Origin: Variovorax sp. SG517
GTDB taxonomy: Bacteria; Pseudomonadota; Gammaproteobacteria; Burkholderiales; Burkholderiaceae_C
Direction: 5' to 3'
NCBI RefSeq assembly: GCF_013376045.1
Contig: NZ_JABMJG010000005.1
Span: 504,080 to 568,079 of the forward strand
Length of the DNA stretch: 64,000 nucleotides
A program made the position numbers and the translations under genes. Shown piece after piece: positions 9,166 through 16,985 of this stretch. Within the stretch, counting starts at the first letter, position 1, and every line of letters starts with the position of its first letter. The notes under the pieces were generated by a model, which saw only the letters and a list, made by a program, of their open reading frames with translations, searched no databases and had not been told where the DNA came from.

Positions 9166-9750
9166 TCACCATGCGCGCCACAGCGCAATGACCAGCAGCG
9201 TGCAGAAGGCCGCCACCAGGTCGTCGAGGATGATGCCGAAGCCCGCGCGCCACCAGCCCACCTGCGTCGAGTCGCGCTGCTTGAAGAGCGAATCGGCCCA
9301 GGCCACGGGGCCGGGCTTGGCGGCATCGAAGAAGCGGAAGAGCGCGAAGGCGACCGTCTGCGCGAGCAGGCCGGCCGGCGTCACGAGCCACAGCACGATC
9401 CAGAAGGCGATCACCTCGTCCCACACCACGGGGCTGGGGTCGGCCACGTTCATGTCGCGCGCGGTCACGGTGCAGGCCCACCAGCCGATGGGCAGCGAGG
9501 CCGCGATGATCCAGCCGATGGTGGCCGGCGTGAACCACAGCTGCATCACCGAGAACGCGACCCAGGCCCACAGCGTGCCCACCGTGCCGGGCGCGAGGCG
9601 CGAGAGGCCGGAGCCGAAACCCAGCGCGATGAAATGCGCGGGGTGGGACAGCAGGAAGCTCAGGGTGGCACGGCGCATCGAGGGTTGGGGCATGGCGCCG
9701 GAGGTCGTTGTGGACGAGGACGAAGAAGAAGTGGGGGAAACGGCTTGCAT
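9166..9750 (-). CDS. pgpA: Phosphatidylglycerophosphatase A
   Basis: An integral membrane phosphatase of about 194 residues that dephosphorylates phosphatidylglycerol phosphate in phospholipid synthesis. The family motifs are HFIALGFGSGLSRLAPGTVGTLWAW, DPSPVVWDEVIAFW and GFGIILDDLVAAF, the acidic residues being the probable catalytic ones. Several hydrophobic segments are evident. The start is ambiguous: in-frame ATGs occur at 9771, 9750 and 9693 and none has a strong ribosome-binding site. The N-terminal Ser/Thr-rich run is poorly conserved in such genes. Usually thiL lies directly upstream; here thiL is 6 kb away. Confidence 0.9.
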   Translation of the reverse strand: MQAVSPTSSSSSSTTTSGAMPQPSMRRATLSFLLSHPAHFIALGFGSGLSRLAPGTVGTLWAWVAFSVMQLWFTPATIGWIIAASLPIGWWACTVTARDMNVADPSPVVWDEVIAFWIVLWLVTPAGLLAQTVAFALFRFFDAAKPGPVAWADSLFKQRDSTQVGWWRAGFGIILDDLVAAFCTLLVIALWRAW

Positions 9751-9798
9751 CGGGGCACGAGTGTCGCGCATCTGCGGCGGCGCCGGTTCGGCTTGGCT

Positions 9799-9832
9799 TT
9801 ATTTATCAAAGCAATAGCTTGTTTAATTCGCG
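9799..9832. promoter_or_regulatory. AT-rich promoter island between pgpA and MFS gene
   Basis: The stretch from GGCTTTATTTATC to TTTAATTC is markedly AT-rich against a background near 70% GC and lies between two divergent genes. It is the only such island in the gap and therefore the likely promoter region. I could not fix individual -35 and -10 boxes with confidence. Confidence 0.3.
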
Positions 9833-9893
9833 TGCGGCGCCTAGTATCCGGGCTCCTTTCGAACTTGTCCGATCCCAACCTCGCGCCCGCGCG

Positions 9894-11360
9894 ATGCCTG
9901 CCATGCCTTCCTCTCCAGCCTCGTCCGCCGCCCTGCAACCCCCTTCTTCCACCGCCGCCTGGGGCGAGCTCTTCAGCGGCCGCAACGGCTGGCGCGCGCT
10001 GGCGCTCACGGGCGGCGTCGCGCTGCATGCGATCAACGTGCACATCGTGACGACAGTGCTGCCTTCGGTGGTGCGCGAGATCGGCGGGCTCGACTGGTAC
10101 GCCTGGAGCACCACGCTCTTCGTGATCGGCTCGATCCTCGGGGCCACGCTGTCGGTGCGGCTGCTCGCGGTGCTCGGCCCGCGCGGCGCCTGCCTGGCGG
10201 CGCTGGCGGTGTTCAGCGCGGGCTCGGTCGGCTGCGCGCTCGCGCCGGCCATGCCGTGGATGCTGGCGGGCCGCACGGTGCAGGGGCTGGGCGGCGGGCT
10301 GCTCGCGGCGCTGAGCTACGGGCTGATCCAGCTGGTGTTCGAGCAGCGGCTGTGGCCGCGCGCGGTGGCGCTGGTGTCGGGCATGTGGGGCGTGGCCACG
10401 CTGTGCGGGCCGGCCGTGGGCGGGCTCTTCGCGCAGGCCGGGCACTGGCGCTGGGCCTTCTGGTTCCTGCTGCCGGTGGCGGCGGCGCAGGCGCTGCTGG
10501 TGCTCGTGCAGCTGCGCCCTTCGATGGGCGTGAAGCACGAGCGGGCCGCCACGCCGCCGCGCGTGCCGGCATTGCAGATCGGCCTGCTCGCGGCCTCGGT
10601 GCTCGTGATCGCGGCCAGCGGTCTCGTGTCCGACCTGCTCTGGCAGGCCGCGGGCGTCGCGCTGGGTCTGGCCATCGGATTCGCGGCCACCCGCATCGAC
10701 GGGCGCGCCACGGTGCGCGTGCTGCCGCGCGGCGCCTATGCGGTGAGCGCGCCGCTGGGTGCCATCTACGCGAGCGTGGCGCTGCTGCTCATCGGCAGCA
10801 CCACCGAGATCTTCGTGCCGTACTTCCTGCAGCTGCTGCACGGCCACTCGCCGCTGACGGCGGGCTATCTCACGGCGGCAATGGCTGGCGGCTGGAGCGC
10901 GGGTTCGCTGCTGTCCTCGGGCCGCAGCGGCGCGAAGGCCGACCGCATGCTGCGCATGGGGCCCGTGGCCTGCACGCTGGGACTCGCGGCGCTCGCGTTC
11001 CTGCTGCCGTCGCCGGGCTTCATCGGCGAGGGTTTCGAGACCGTCCTGATCGCCATCGCGCTCGCTGCCGTGGGGCTCGGCGTGGGCATCGGCTGGCCGC
11101 ACCTGATCACGCGCGTGATGGCGCTGGCGCCGAAGGGCGAGCAGGGCCTGGCCTCAGCCTCGATCACCACCGTGCAGCTCTACGGCATGGCCGTGGGCGC
11201 GGCGGTGGCGGGGCTGGTGGCGAACGCTGCGGGGCTCAGCGTGCCGGGCGGTGTGGAGGGGGCGAAGTCTGCGGCCGTGTGGTTGTTCGCGGGCTTCGCC
11301 TTCGCGCCGGCCGCGGCGGCGTGGCTCGCCTATCGCGTCGTCGCGCGGCGCGGCTGGTGA
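9894..11360 (+). CDS. MFS drug-efflux-type transporter (DHA2, ~14 TM)
   Basis: A 488-residue MFS permease of the EmrB/QacA type. The N-terminal half shows ALHAINVHIVTTVLPSVVREIGG, where the first transmembrane helix ends in a motif like the TxVNVALP segment of DHA2 pumps, and GRTVQGLGGGLLAALSYGLI, the motif C antiporter signature. The length and number of hydrophobic segments fit 14 helices. It probably exports a hydrophobic or aromatic compound; the convergent neighbour is a FAD-dependent aromatic hydroxylase. The start at 9894 (MPAMPSSPASS) was chosen because longer starts would overlap the divergent pgpA promoter. Confidence 0.85.
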   Translation: MPAMPSSPASSAALQPPSSTAAWGELFSGRNGWRALALTGGVALHAINVHIVTTVLPSVVREIGGLDWYAWSTTLFVIGSILGATLSVRLLAVLGPRGACLAALAVFSAGSVGCALAPAMPWMLAGRTVQGLGGGLLAALSYGLIQLVFEQRLWPRAVALVSGMWGVATLCGPAVGGLFAQAGHWRWAFWFLLPVAAAQALLVLVQLRPSMGVKHERAATPPRVPALQIGLLAASVLVIAASGLVSDLLWQAAGVALGLAIGFAATRIDGRATVRVLPRGAYAVSAPLGAIYASVALLLIGSTTEIFVPYFLQLLHGHSPLTAGYLTAAMAGGWSAGSLLSSGRSGAKADRMLRMGPVACTLGLAALAFLLPSPGFIGEGFETVLIAIALAAVGLGVGIGWPHLITRVMALAPKGEQGLASASITTVQLYGMAVGAAVAGLVANAAGLSVPGGVEGAKSAAVWLFAGFAFAPAAAAWLAYRVVARRGW

Positions 11361-11370
11361 AAACAGTGGC

Positions 11371-13086
11371 TCAGGCCACCACGCCTTCCCACGCCAGCGC
11401 CTTGCGCCGCGCCCGGACGCGCTGGCCTTCGCCGCGCAGCGTGCCCACCAGGTCGTAGACCTCGGCCGGCAGGTGCGCGCCGCGCCAGGCCACGTGCTGG
11501 TCGGCGCGGCACAGCACGAGCCGGTGCGTGTAGGCCTTGGGCACGTCTTCCGTCTCGATGTCGAGCACCGTGAGCGGCATGCCGTAGGCGGCCGCGGCGC
11601 GTTCGAGCGGACGCACGTCCACGCTGCGGTCGAAGCGCAGCATGGTGTAGCCGGGGCCGAAGGCGTCGTAGAGCGAGCGGCCGTCGGCCAGCCAGAAATG
11701 CGGCGCTCGGCAGCCGGGCACGGTGGAGGGCGTGAACTCGCCCATGGAGTAGGGCGGCGCCATGTGCTCGCCGTCGGCAACGATGATCGGCGAGCCGCTG
11801 TAGAAGTAGCCGAAGTTCAGGCCGCCGCAGCAGAACTGCTGCACGTTGAGCTCGTAGGCCTCGTGGCCGACTTCGGCGCGCAGCGCGTCGCCGGCGGGGC
11901 CGGGCTCCTCGATGTTGTGCGGCACGGCGCGCCGCGCGCGGATCATCTTCTGCGCATGGTTCATCGCGAAGTTCGACACCTGCTCGGTGATCGGCAGGCG
12001 CTCGGCCTCGTAGGCGTCGAGCATGGCCTCGTCGCCCCAGCCCTGCACGACCGCGCCCAGCAGCCACGAAAGGTTGAGTGCGTCGGCAATGCCCGCGTTC
12101 ATGCCGTAGCCCGCATAGGGCACCCACAGGTGCGCCGCGTCGCCCGCGAGGAACACGCGGCCCTCGCGGAAGCGGTTGGCCACCAGGCGTCGGCCGATCC
12201 AGTCTTCCTTGCTGATGACTTCGTACTCGAAGCCGGGGCCCACGCCGAGGATGCTGCGCAGCGACTGGTCGCGGTCCACCGAATCGAACTCTGGCTCCTC
12301 GGCGTTCAGGTGGTTGTGCACCAGCCAGGTCTCGTGCCCGTCGATGGCGAACATCGTGCCACAGCGGCGCGGGTTCATCGCGTAGTACGACCACGCCGGC
12401 TTGCCCGGGATGAGCGCGCGCAGCCCCGGCGCGCGGATGAGCGTCGACTGCACGCGCTGGATCACTGCCGTGCCCTCGAGCTTCGCGCCGATCTGCTTGC
12501 GCACCGCCGACGAGCCGCCGTCGCAGCCCACCATGTAGCGGCAGCGGATGCTGCGGGTGACGCCGCTGTCCATGTCGGTGGCGATCGCGGTCACGCCGGT
12601 GTCGTCCTGCGTGAAGCCCGCGAACTGCGTGCGGTTGAGCAGCTGCACGCCCTGCAGCGCGGCCGTGTGCTTCAGCAGGATGGGCTCCAGGTAGATCTGG
12701 TTGATGCGGTGCGGCGGCTCGGGCGTGGGCCACCACGCGTCGGGGCCCTCGGTCTCGGTGTAGCGGTCGCGCCGGCACGGGATGGGGATGCGCGTGAGCT
12801 CGGTGCCGGTGACGGTGGTGCGGAACACCACGTCGTTCGGGTAGTCGGCCGGCAGCCCCGCGTCGCGCAGCTTCTGCGCCACGCCGAGGCGGCGGAACTG
12901 CTCCATGGTGCGCGAGGCCACGTGATTGCACTTCACGTTCGGCGGCTCGGCGAAGCGGCGCGTCTCGCAGATCACGACCGAGACGCCGCGCGAGGCGAGG
13001 TCCATGGCCAGCGTGAGGCCGACGGGGCCGGCCCCGACGATCATCACGTCGGCCTGCAGTGCTGAGGTGTCGTTGTGGTCGGTCAT
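11371..13086 (-). CDS. FAD-dependent aromatic monooxygenase (PheA/TfdB/MhpA type)
   Basis: A 571-residue flavoprotein hydroxylase of the PF01494 family. The Rossmann FAD motif VMIVGAGPVGLTLAMDLASRG is at residues about 15-35, the CDGGSS motif near residue 188, and the second FAD motif GRVFLAGDAAHLWVPYAGYG near residue 315. A C-terminal thioredoxin-like tail (after about 450) is typical of phenol, resorcinol and propionate-type hydroxylases. It uses NAD(P)H and O2 to hydroxylate an aromatic substrate that cannot be named from sequence. It follows the Bug binding-protein gene by 20 bases on the same strand, so uptake and first attack on one compound is a reasonable inference. Confidence 0.88.
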   Translation of the reverse strand: MTDHNDTSALQADVMIVGAGPVGLTLAMDLASRGVSVVICETRRFAEPPNVKCNHVASRTMEQFRRLGVAQKLRDAGLPADYPNDVVFRTTVTGTELTRIPIPCRRDRYTETEGPDAWWPTPEPPHRINQIYLEPILLKHTAALQGVQLLNRTQFAGFTQDDTGVTAIATDMDSGVTRSIRCRYMVGCDGGSSAVRKQIGAKLEGTAVIQRVQSTLIRAPGLRALIPGKPAWSYYAMNPRRCGTMFAIDGHETWLVHNHLNAEEPEFDSVDRDQSLRSILGVGPGFEYEVISKEDWIGRRLVANRFREGRVFLAGDAAHLWVPYAGYGMNAGIADALNLSWLLGAVVQGWGDEAMLDAYEAERLPITEQVSNFAMNHAQKMIRARRAVPHNIEEPGPAGDALRAEVGHEAYELNVQQFCCGGLNFGYFYSGSPIIVADGEHMAPPYSMGEFTPSTVPGCRAPHFWLADGRSLYDAFGPGYTMLRFDRSVDVRPLERAAAAYGMPLTVLDIETEDVPKAYTHRLVLCRADQHVAWRGAHLPAEVYDLVGTLRGEGQRVRARRKALAWEGVVA

Positions 13087-13106
13087 GTTCTGGCGGATGC
13101 CTGTCG

Positions 13107-14138
13107 TCAGTCGAGCCGGATGCGGGCGGCCTGGATCACCTTCGCCCATTTCTTCGTTTCCGACTGGATGTACGCCTCGAAGGCCTCGGGCGAGGTCGGT
13201 GCGGGCTCCGCGCCGAGGTTGCGCATCGTGGCCTTGATCTGCTCGTCGCCGAGCGCCGCGTTGATCTCGGCGTTGAGCCGCGCGACGACGGGCGCGGGCG
13301 TGCCGGCGGGCGCCACCACGCCGAACCAGCCGGTGGAGTCGTAGCCCGCGAGCCCGGCCTCGGTCACCGTGGGCACCTCGGGCAGCATCGGCACGCGCTG
13401 CGCGCTCGTCACCGCGAAGGCGACGAGCTTGCCGGCCCTGATCTGCTGCAGCGATGCGGGCAGATCGACCAGCGCGAGCGGAATCTGCCCCGCGATGGCA
13501 TCGAGCGCCGCCGGGCCCGAGCCGCGATAGGGCACTTCCACCAGCTTCACGTCGGCCATCTGCGCGAAGAGCGCGGCCGACAGGTGCATGGCCGTGCCGT
13601 TGCCGCCATGGCCGATCGACAGCGTGCCGGGGCTCGCCTTCGCCAGCGCGATCAGCTCGCGCTGCGTGCGCGCCGCGATGGACGGATGCCCCACGATCAC
13701 GAAGGGCGTGGCCGCGACCATGCCCACGGGCTTGAAGTCCTTCACCGGATCGAAGGGCATCTGCGCATAGAGGCTCACGTTGGCGGTCAGCGCGCCGGCG
13801 GCACCCAGGCCCAGCGTGTAGCCGTCGGCCGGCGCCTTGGCCACCAGCGAGAGCCCGACATTGCCGCCCGCTCCGGGCTTGTTGTCGATCACCACAGGCT
13901 GGCCCAGCTTCTCGTTGAAGCGCGGCACCAGCAGGCGCATCACCGCGTCGGCGCTGCCCCCGGGCGGGAAGGTCACGACGAGGCGGATGGGCCTGTTGGG
14001 GAAGTCGCCAGCAGGCTGAGGCGGCAACGAAACCGTTTGCGCGAAGGTCCTGCCGCCGGTCAGTGCGGCGCCGGCTGCAGCGAACAGCAATTGCCGGCGA
14101 AGCGCGCTCTTCCCGTGGGCAAGAGGTGCAGCTGCCAT
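13107..14138 (-). CDS. Bug-family (TctC) periplasmic substrate-binding protein
   Basis: A 343-residue extracytoplasmic receptor of the tripartite tricarboxylate transporter superfamily, highly expanded in Comamonadaceae and Bordetella. It has a basic, partly Tat-like leader ending TGGRTFAQ, then PNRPIRLVVTFPPGGSADAV, the conserved N-terminal strand and phosphate-loop-like turn, and VVIDNKPGAGGNVG, the family hallmark. No TctA/TctB membrane genes are nearby, as is usual for orphan Bug proteins. AAGGAG lies 5 bases before the ATG, which fixes the start. The ligand is probably a carboxylate or aromatic acid related to the downstream hydroxylase substrate. Confidence 0.92.
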   Translation of the reverse strand: MAAAPLAHGKSALRRQLLFAAAGAALTGGRTFAQTVSLPPQPAGDFPNRPIRLVVTFPPGGSADAVMRLLVPRFNEKLGQPVVIDNKPGAGGNVGLSLVAKAPADGYTLGLGAAGALTANVSLYAQMPFDPVKDFKPVGMVAATPFVIVGHPSIAARTQRELIALAKASPGTLSIGHGGNGTAMHLSAALFAQMADVKLVEVPYRGSGPAALDAIAGQIPLALVDLPASLQQIRAGKLVAFAVTSAQRVPMLPEVPTVTEAGLAGYDSTGWFGVVAPAGTPAPVVARLNAEINAALGDEQIKATMRNLGAEPAPTSPEAFEAYIQSETKKWAKVIQAARIRLD

Positions 14139-14208
14139 CAGGACTCCTTGAATGTGATGCGTCTTTTGAATGATTGAACGATGGCGGGATTTATTCGTAA
14201 ATCAAGAA

Positions 14209-14222
14209 ATTTCTAATGAAAT
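14209..14222. promoter_or_regulatory. ATTTC-TAAT-GAAAT palindrome, candidate LysR site
   Basis: A 5+4+5 inverted repeat in an AT-rich 97-base gap between the divergent Bug gene (start 14138) and the lysR gene (start 14236). It fits a T-N11-A type LysR box by size and lies just before the regulator start, which suggests autoregulation. Binding is inferred from position only. Confidence 0.4.
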
Positions 14223-14235
14223 ATCATCTTTGCTG

Positions 14236-15132
14236 ATGAATGCGAACTTCAGTCCTACGATCCGCCAGCTGCGCGCGTTCCTCGCCGTCTACCAGCTGAA
14301 GAAGCTCAGCGCGGCGGCGCAGCGGCTGTTCGTCACGCAGTCGGCGGTGAGCATGCTGATCCGCCAGCTCGAGGAGGGGCTGGACACGCGCCTGTTCGAC
14401 CGCACCACGCGCTCGCTCAAGGCCACGGCGGCGGCCGAGCAGATGATGGCCACGGTCGAGCGCATCCTGCGCGACGTGGATTCGCTGTCGAACGACTTCC
14501 GCGAACTGGCCGCGCTCGAACGCGGCCGCGTCACGCTCGCCATCACGCCCACGCTCGCGGCCCTGCTGCTGCCCGATGCCATGCGCGCCTTCAACGAGCA
14601 GCACCCCGGCGTGCGCGTGCTGGTGAACGACTGCGCACCCGACCAGTTCATCTCGCGCATCATCGGCGAGCACGTGGACTTCGGCATCGGCACGCCCGAG
14701 CGGCCCGGCGCCGAGGTCGAGGTGCAGCGCCTCATGCGCGACCACCTCGCCGTGGTCTGCCGCGAAGACCATCCGCTGGCCAAGGCCCGCGTGGTGCGCT
14801 GGAGCGACCTGGGCGGCTACCCCCTCATCACCGTGCGCCCCGGCTACGGCGTGCGCCCGCTCATCGACGGCACCGCCGCCGAGGCGGGCGTGGCGCTCGA
14901 CGTGGTGAACGAGGTGTCGTTCCTCTCCACCGCCATCTGGATGACGGCGGCCGGCATGGGCGCGTCGATCATGCCCTCGGCCTTCGCGCGCGCGGAGGCC
15001 GACCCTTCGCTTGTCATCAAGGTGCTGAGCTCGCCGCGCGTGGCGCGCGACATCTCCATCGTCACCAAGCGCGGCCATTCGCTCTCGGCCGCGGCGCGCG
15101 CCTTCGTCGAGGCGCTGAAGCGCTCCCTATAA
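14236..15132 (+). CDS. LysR-family transcriptional regulator
   Basis: A 298-residue LysR regulator. The helix-turn-helix is at residues about 8-65 (AFLAVYQLKKLSAAAQRLFVTQSAVSMLIRQLE), followed by LDTRLFDRTTRSLKAT, the wing, and an effector domain with VTLAITPTLAALLLPD at the first strand. It diverges from the Bug binding protein and FAD hydroxylase operon, its probable target. The start at 14236 (MNANFSPTIRQLRAF) puts the DNA-binding domain at the usual distance; the upstream ATG at 14170 would span the candidate operator. The stop codon lies within a perfect TATAAT that may serve the next gene. Confidence 0.9.
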   Translation: MNANFSPTIRQLRAFLAVYQLKKLSAAAQRLFVTQSAVSMLIRQLEEGLDTRLFDRTTRSLKATAAAEQMMATVERILRDVDSLSNDFRELAALERGRVTLAITPTLAALLLPDAMRAFNEQHPGVRVLVNDCAPDQFISRIIGEHVDFGIGTPERPGAEVEVQRLMRDHLAVVCREDHPLAKARVVRWSDLGGYPLITVRPGYGVRPLIDGTAAEAGVALDVVNEVSFLSTAIWMTAAGMGASIMPSAFARAEADPSLVIKVLSSPRVARDISIVTKRGHSLSAAARAFVEALKRSL

Positions 15133-15133
15133 T
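15128..15133 (+). promoter_or_regulatory. Candidate -10 box TATAAT for the DUF3053 gene
   Basis: A perfect TATAAT overlaps the stop codon of the lysR gene and lies 34 bases before the DUF3053 start. A weak TTCGTC lies 19 bases upstream. Such AT-only hexamers are rare in this GC-rich DNA, which supports it, but the -35 match is poor. Confidence 0.4.
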
Positions 15134-15166
15134 TTTTGAGGAACAACAACACAGGGGGCTCGACCC

Positions 15167-15877
15167 ATGAGAACTTTCATTCAACGTCTCGGGGCCATGT
15201 CGCTCCTCGTCGCCTTCAGCCTCGCGCTGGTAGCCTGCGGCAACAAGGAGGCCGAGCAGCGCAAGGCCTTCATCTCCTTCCTGCAGACCCGCGTGCTCGA
15301 CAAGCCCGGCCTGCGCGTGCCGGTGCCCACGGCCGAAGAGAAGGCATCGTTCGGCGACTACGCGCAGCACTACGCGGTGATCACCGACTTCAACGAAGGC
15401 ATGAACAAGTCCGTGAGCCAGCCCATGACGCAGATCATGGCCAAAGGCGCGCTGCGCTCCATCGCCGACCTGCCCGCGCGCCGCGACGACCTCAAGGCCG
15501 CGAAGGACGGCCTCGGCGGCCTTCGCACCGCGCTCGACCAGCAGTCCGCCAAGGCCGACGCCGCACACGCGCAGCTCAAGCAGCCCGACGACCTCAAGCA
15601 GGTCTACGACAAGGCCTTCGAGAAGACGGTGACGGTGCCCTCCGCCACCTTCAAGGAAGTGTTCCCCGCGCTCGACAAGGTGTTCGACAGCGCGCTGGCC
15701 ATCGGCGACTTCATCGAGAAGAACAAGTCCAAGATCCAGATCAGCGGCAGCAGCGTCGCCGTGACCGACCCCACCGTGCAGGCCGAGCTCAACAAGATGC
15801 TGCAGCAGTTGAACGGCCAGTCGGCCGCCATCAATGCCGCTCAGCAGAAGATGCAGGCGGTGGTGCGCGGAGGATAG
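15167..15877 (+). CDS. DUF3053 family lipoprotein (YiaF-like)
   Basis: A 236-residue predicted lipoprotein. The leader MRTFIQRLGAMSLLVAFSLALVACGN ends in a lipobox (LVAC), so the mature protein should be lipidated at Cys25 and membrane-bound facing the periplasm. The rest is helical with KEAEQRKAFISFLQTRVLDKPGLRVPVPTAEEKASFGDYA near the start, characteristic of DUF3053 (E. coli YiaF). Function is unknown in the family. GGGGG about 8-12 bases before the ATG serves as the ribosome-binding site. It has its own candidate -10 box and is followed by dispersed repeat copy B. Confidence 0.85.
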   Translation: MRTFIQRLGAMSLLVAFSLALVACGNKEAEQRKAFISFLQTRVLDKPGLRVPVPTAEEKASFGDYAQHYAVITDFNEGMNKSVSQPMTQIMAKGALRSIADLPARRDDLKAAKDGLGGLRTALDQQSAKADAAHAQLKQPDDLKQVYDKAFEKTVTVPSATFKEVFPALDKVFDSALAIGDFIEKNKSKIQISGSSVAVTDPTVQAELNKMLQQLNGQSAAINAAQQKMQAVVRGG

Positions 15878-15882
15878 GCTCT

Positions 15883-15972
15883 CCCCCAGGCTGCGCGCAC
15901 TTCGTGTCGCTTCGCCAACCCCCTTCCGGGGGCAACACCTGAGGCCCGGCAAAGCTGGTTCCTCGGTGTTTT
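15883..15972 (+). repeat. Dispersed ~90-bp hairpin repeat, copy B
   Basis: Same element as at 5464-5552 (inverted) and 52119-52208, containing the CCCCCTTCCGGGGG hairpin and a terminal GGTTCCTCGGTGTT segment. This copy has small differences (TGAGG and AAGCTGG) from the other two. It sits between the convergent DUF3053 and thiL genes and marks one edge of the block that separates thiL from pgpA. Confidence 0.85.
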
Positions 15973-15997
15973 CCGAAAGAGAGGGATTGCAGGAAAA

Positions 15998-16954
15998 CTA
16001 GACGAAATGATCGAACGAGCCGAAGCGCTGCGACACCGGCGCGCCGGCCGCGTCGACGATGCGCAGGCCGGCATCGGCCTCGATGCGGCCGATGCGCGTG
16101 ACGCGCGTTGAACTGTCCATGCCTGCCTGCCCGACCGCGTTGCGCGCCGAGGCGGGCGCGGTGAATACCAGCTCGTAGTCGTCGCCGCCCGAGAGCGCAC
16201 AGGTGCGGCGCAGTTCCTCGCCCAGGTTGCCGGTGTCGACCGAGATCAGCGCGGTGGCCGCGTCGGCGTCGAGCGTGGCGCCCACGCCGCTCGACGCGAG
16301 GATGTGGCCCAGGTCGCCGATCAGCCCGTCGCTCACGTCCACCGCCGAAGTGGCGATGCCGCGCAAAGCCTGCCCGAGCGCCACGCGCGGCGTGGGCTGT
16401 TCCATGCGCCTGCGCGCCGTGTCGAAGGCGTCCGCCGGCAGGGCGATCGTGCCCCGGAAAACCTCGAGCGCCAGCCGAGCCTCGCCCGGCGTGCCGCTCA
16501 CCCAGATGTCGTCGCCCGCGCGCGCGCCCGAGCGCAGCAGCGCCGCGCCGGCCGGCACTTCGCCGAACACGGTGATGCAGATGTTGAGCGGGCCGCGCGT
16601 GGTGTCGCCGCCCACCAGTTCGCAGCCGTGCGTGTCGGCAAGCGCGAACAGCCCGCGCGAGAAGCCCTCGAGCCAGGGCTCGTCCACGCCGGGCAGCGCC
16701 AGCGCGAGCGTGAAGGCCAGCGGCTTCGCGCCGCAGGCGGCGAGGTCGCTGAGGTTCACCGCCAGCGCCTTGTGGCCCAGCCGGGCCGGATCGACGGTGG
16801 AAAGGAAGTGCCGCCCCTCGACCAGCATGTCGGAGGACACGGCCAGCTGCATGCCCGCAGCCGGCGCGAGCAATGCGCAGTCGTCGCCCACGCCCAGCGG
16901 CGAGCGCGTGGCGGGGCGCTTGAAGTAGCGTGCGATCAGGTCGAATTCACCCAT
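15998..16954 (-). CDS. thiL: Thiamine-monophosphate kinase
   Basis: A 318-residue ATP-dependent kinase that makes thiamine pyrophosphate, the last step of thiamine cofactor synthesis. It starts MGEFDLIARYF and shows the PurM-like fold motifs GVGDDCALL (Mg/ATP-binding Asp residues), SSDMLVEGRHF, HKALAVNLSDLAACGA, ELVGGDTTRG, TSAVDVSDGLIGDLGHI and LSGGDDYELVF. Length is normal. It lies 31 bases downstream of ybdK on the same strand and is probably the last gene of the operon beginning with the Gcr-like gene. In many Burkholderiales pgpA follows thiL; here repeat copy B and a 6-kb block intervene. Confidence 0.96.
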   Translation of the reverse strand: MGEFDLIARYFKRPATRSPLGVGDDCALLAPAAGMQLAVSSDMLVEGRHFLSTVDPARLGHKALAVNLSDLAACGAKPLAFTLALALPGVDEPWLEGFSRGLFALADTHGCELVGGDTTRGPLNICITVFGEVPAGAALLRSGARAGDDIWVSGTPGEARLALEVFRGTIALPADAFDTARRRMEQPTPRVALGQALRGIATSAVDVSDGLIGDLGHILASSGVGATLDADAATALISVDTGNLGEELRRTCALSGGDDYELVFTAPASARNAVGQAGMDSSTRVTRIGRIEADAGLRIVDAAGAPVSQRFGSFDHFV

Positions 16955-16985
16955 GGGGGTGAGAGCATAAGCGCTGCGGCGCGGC

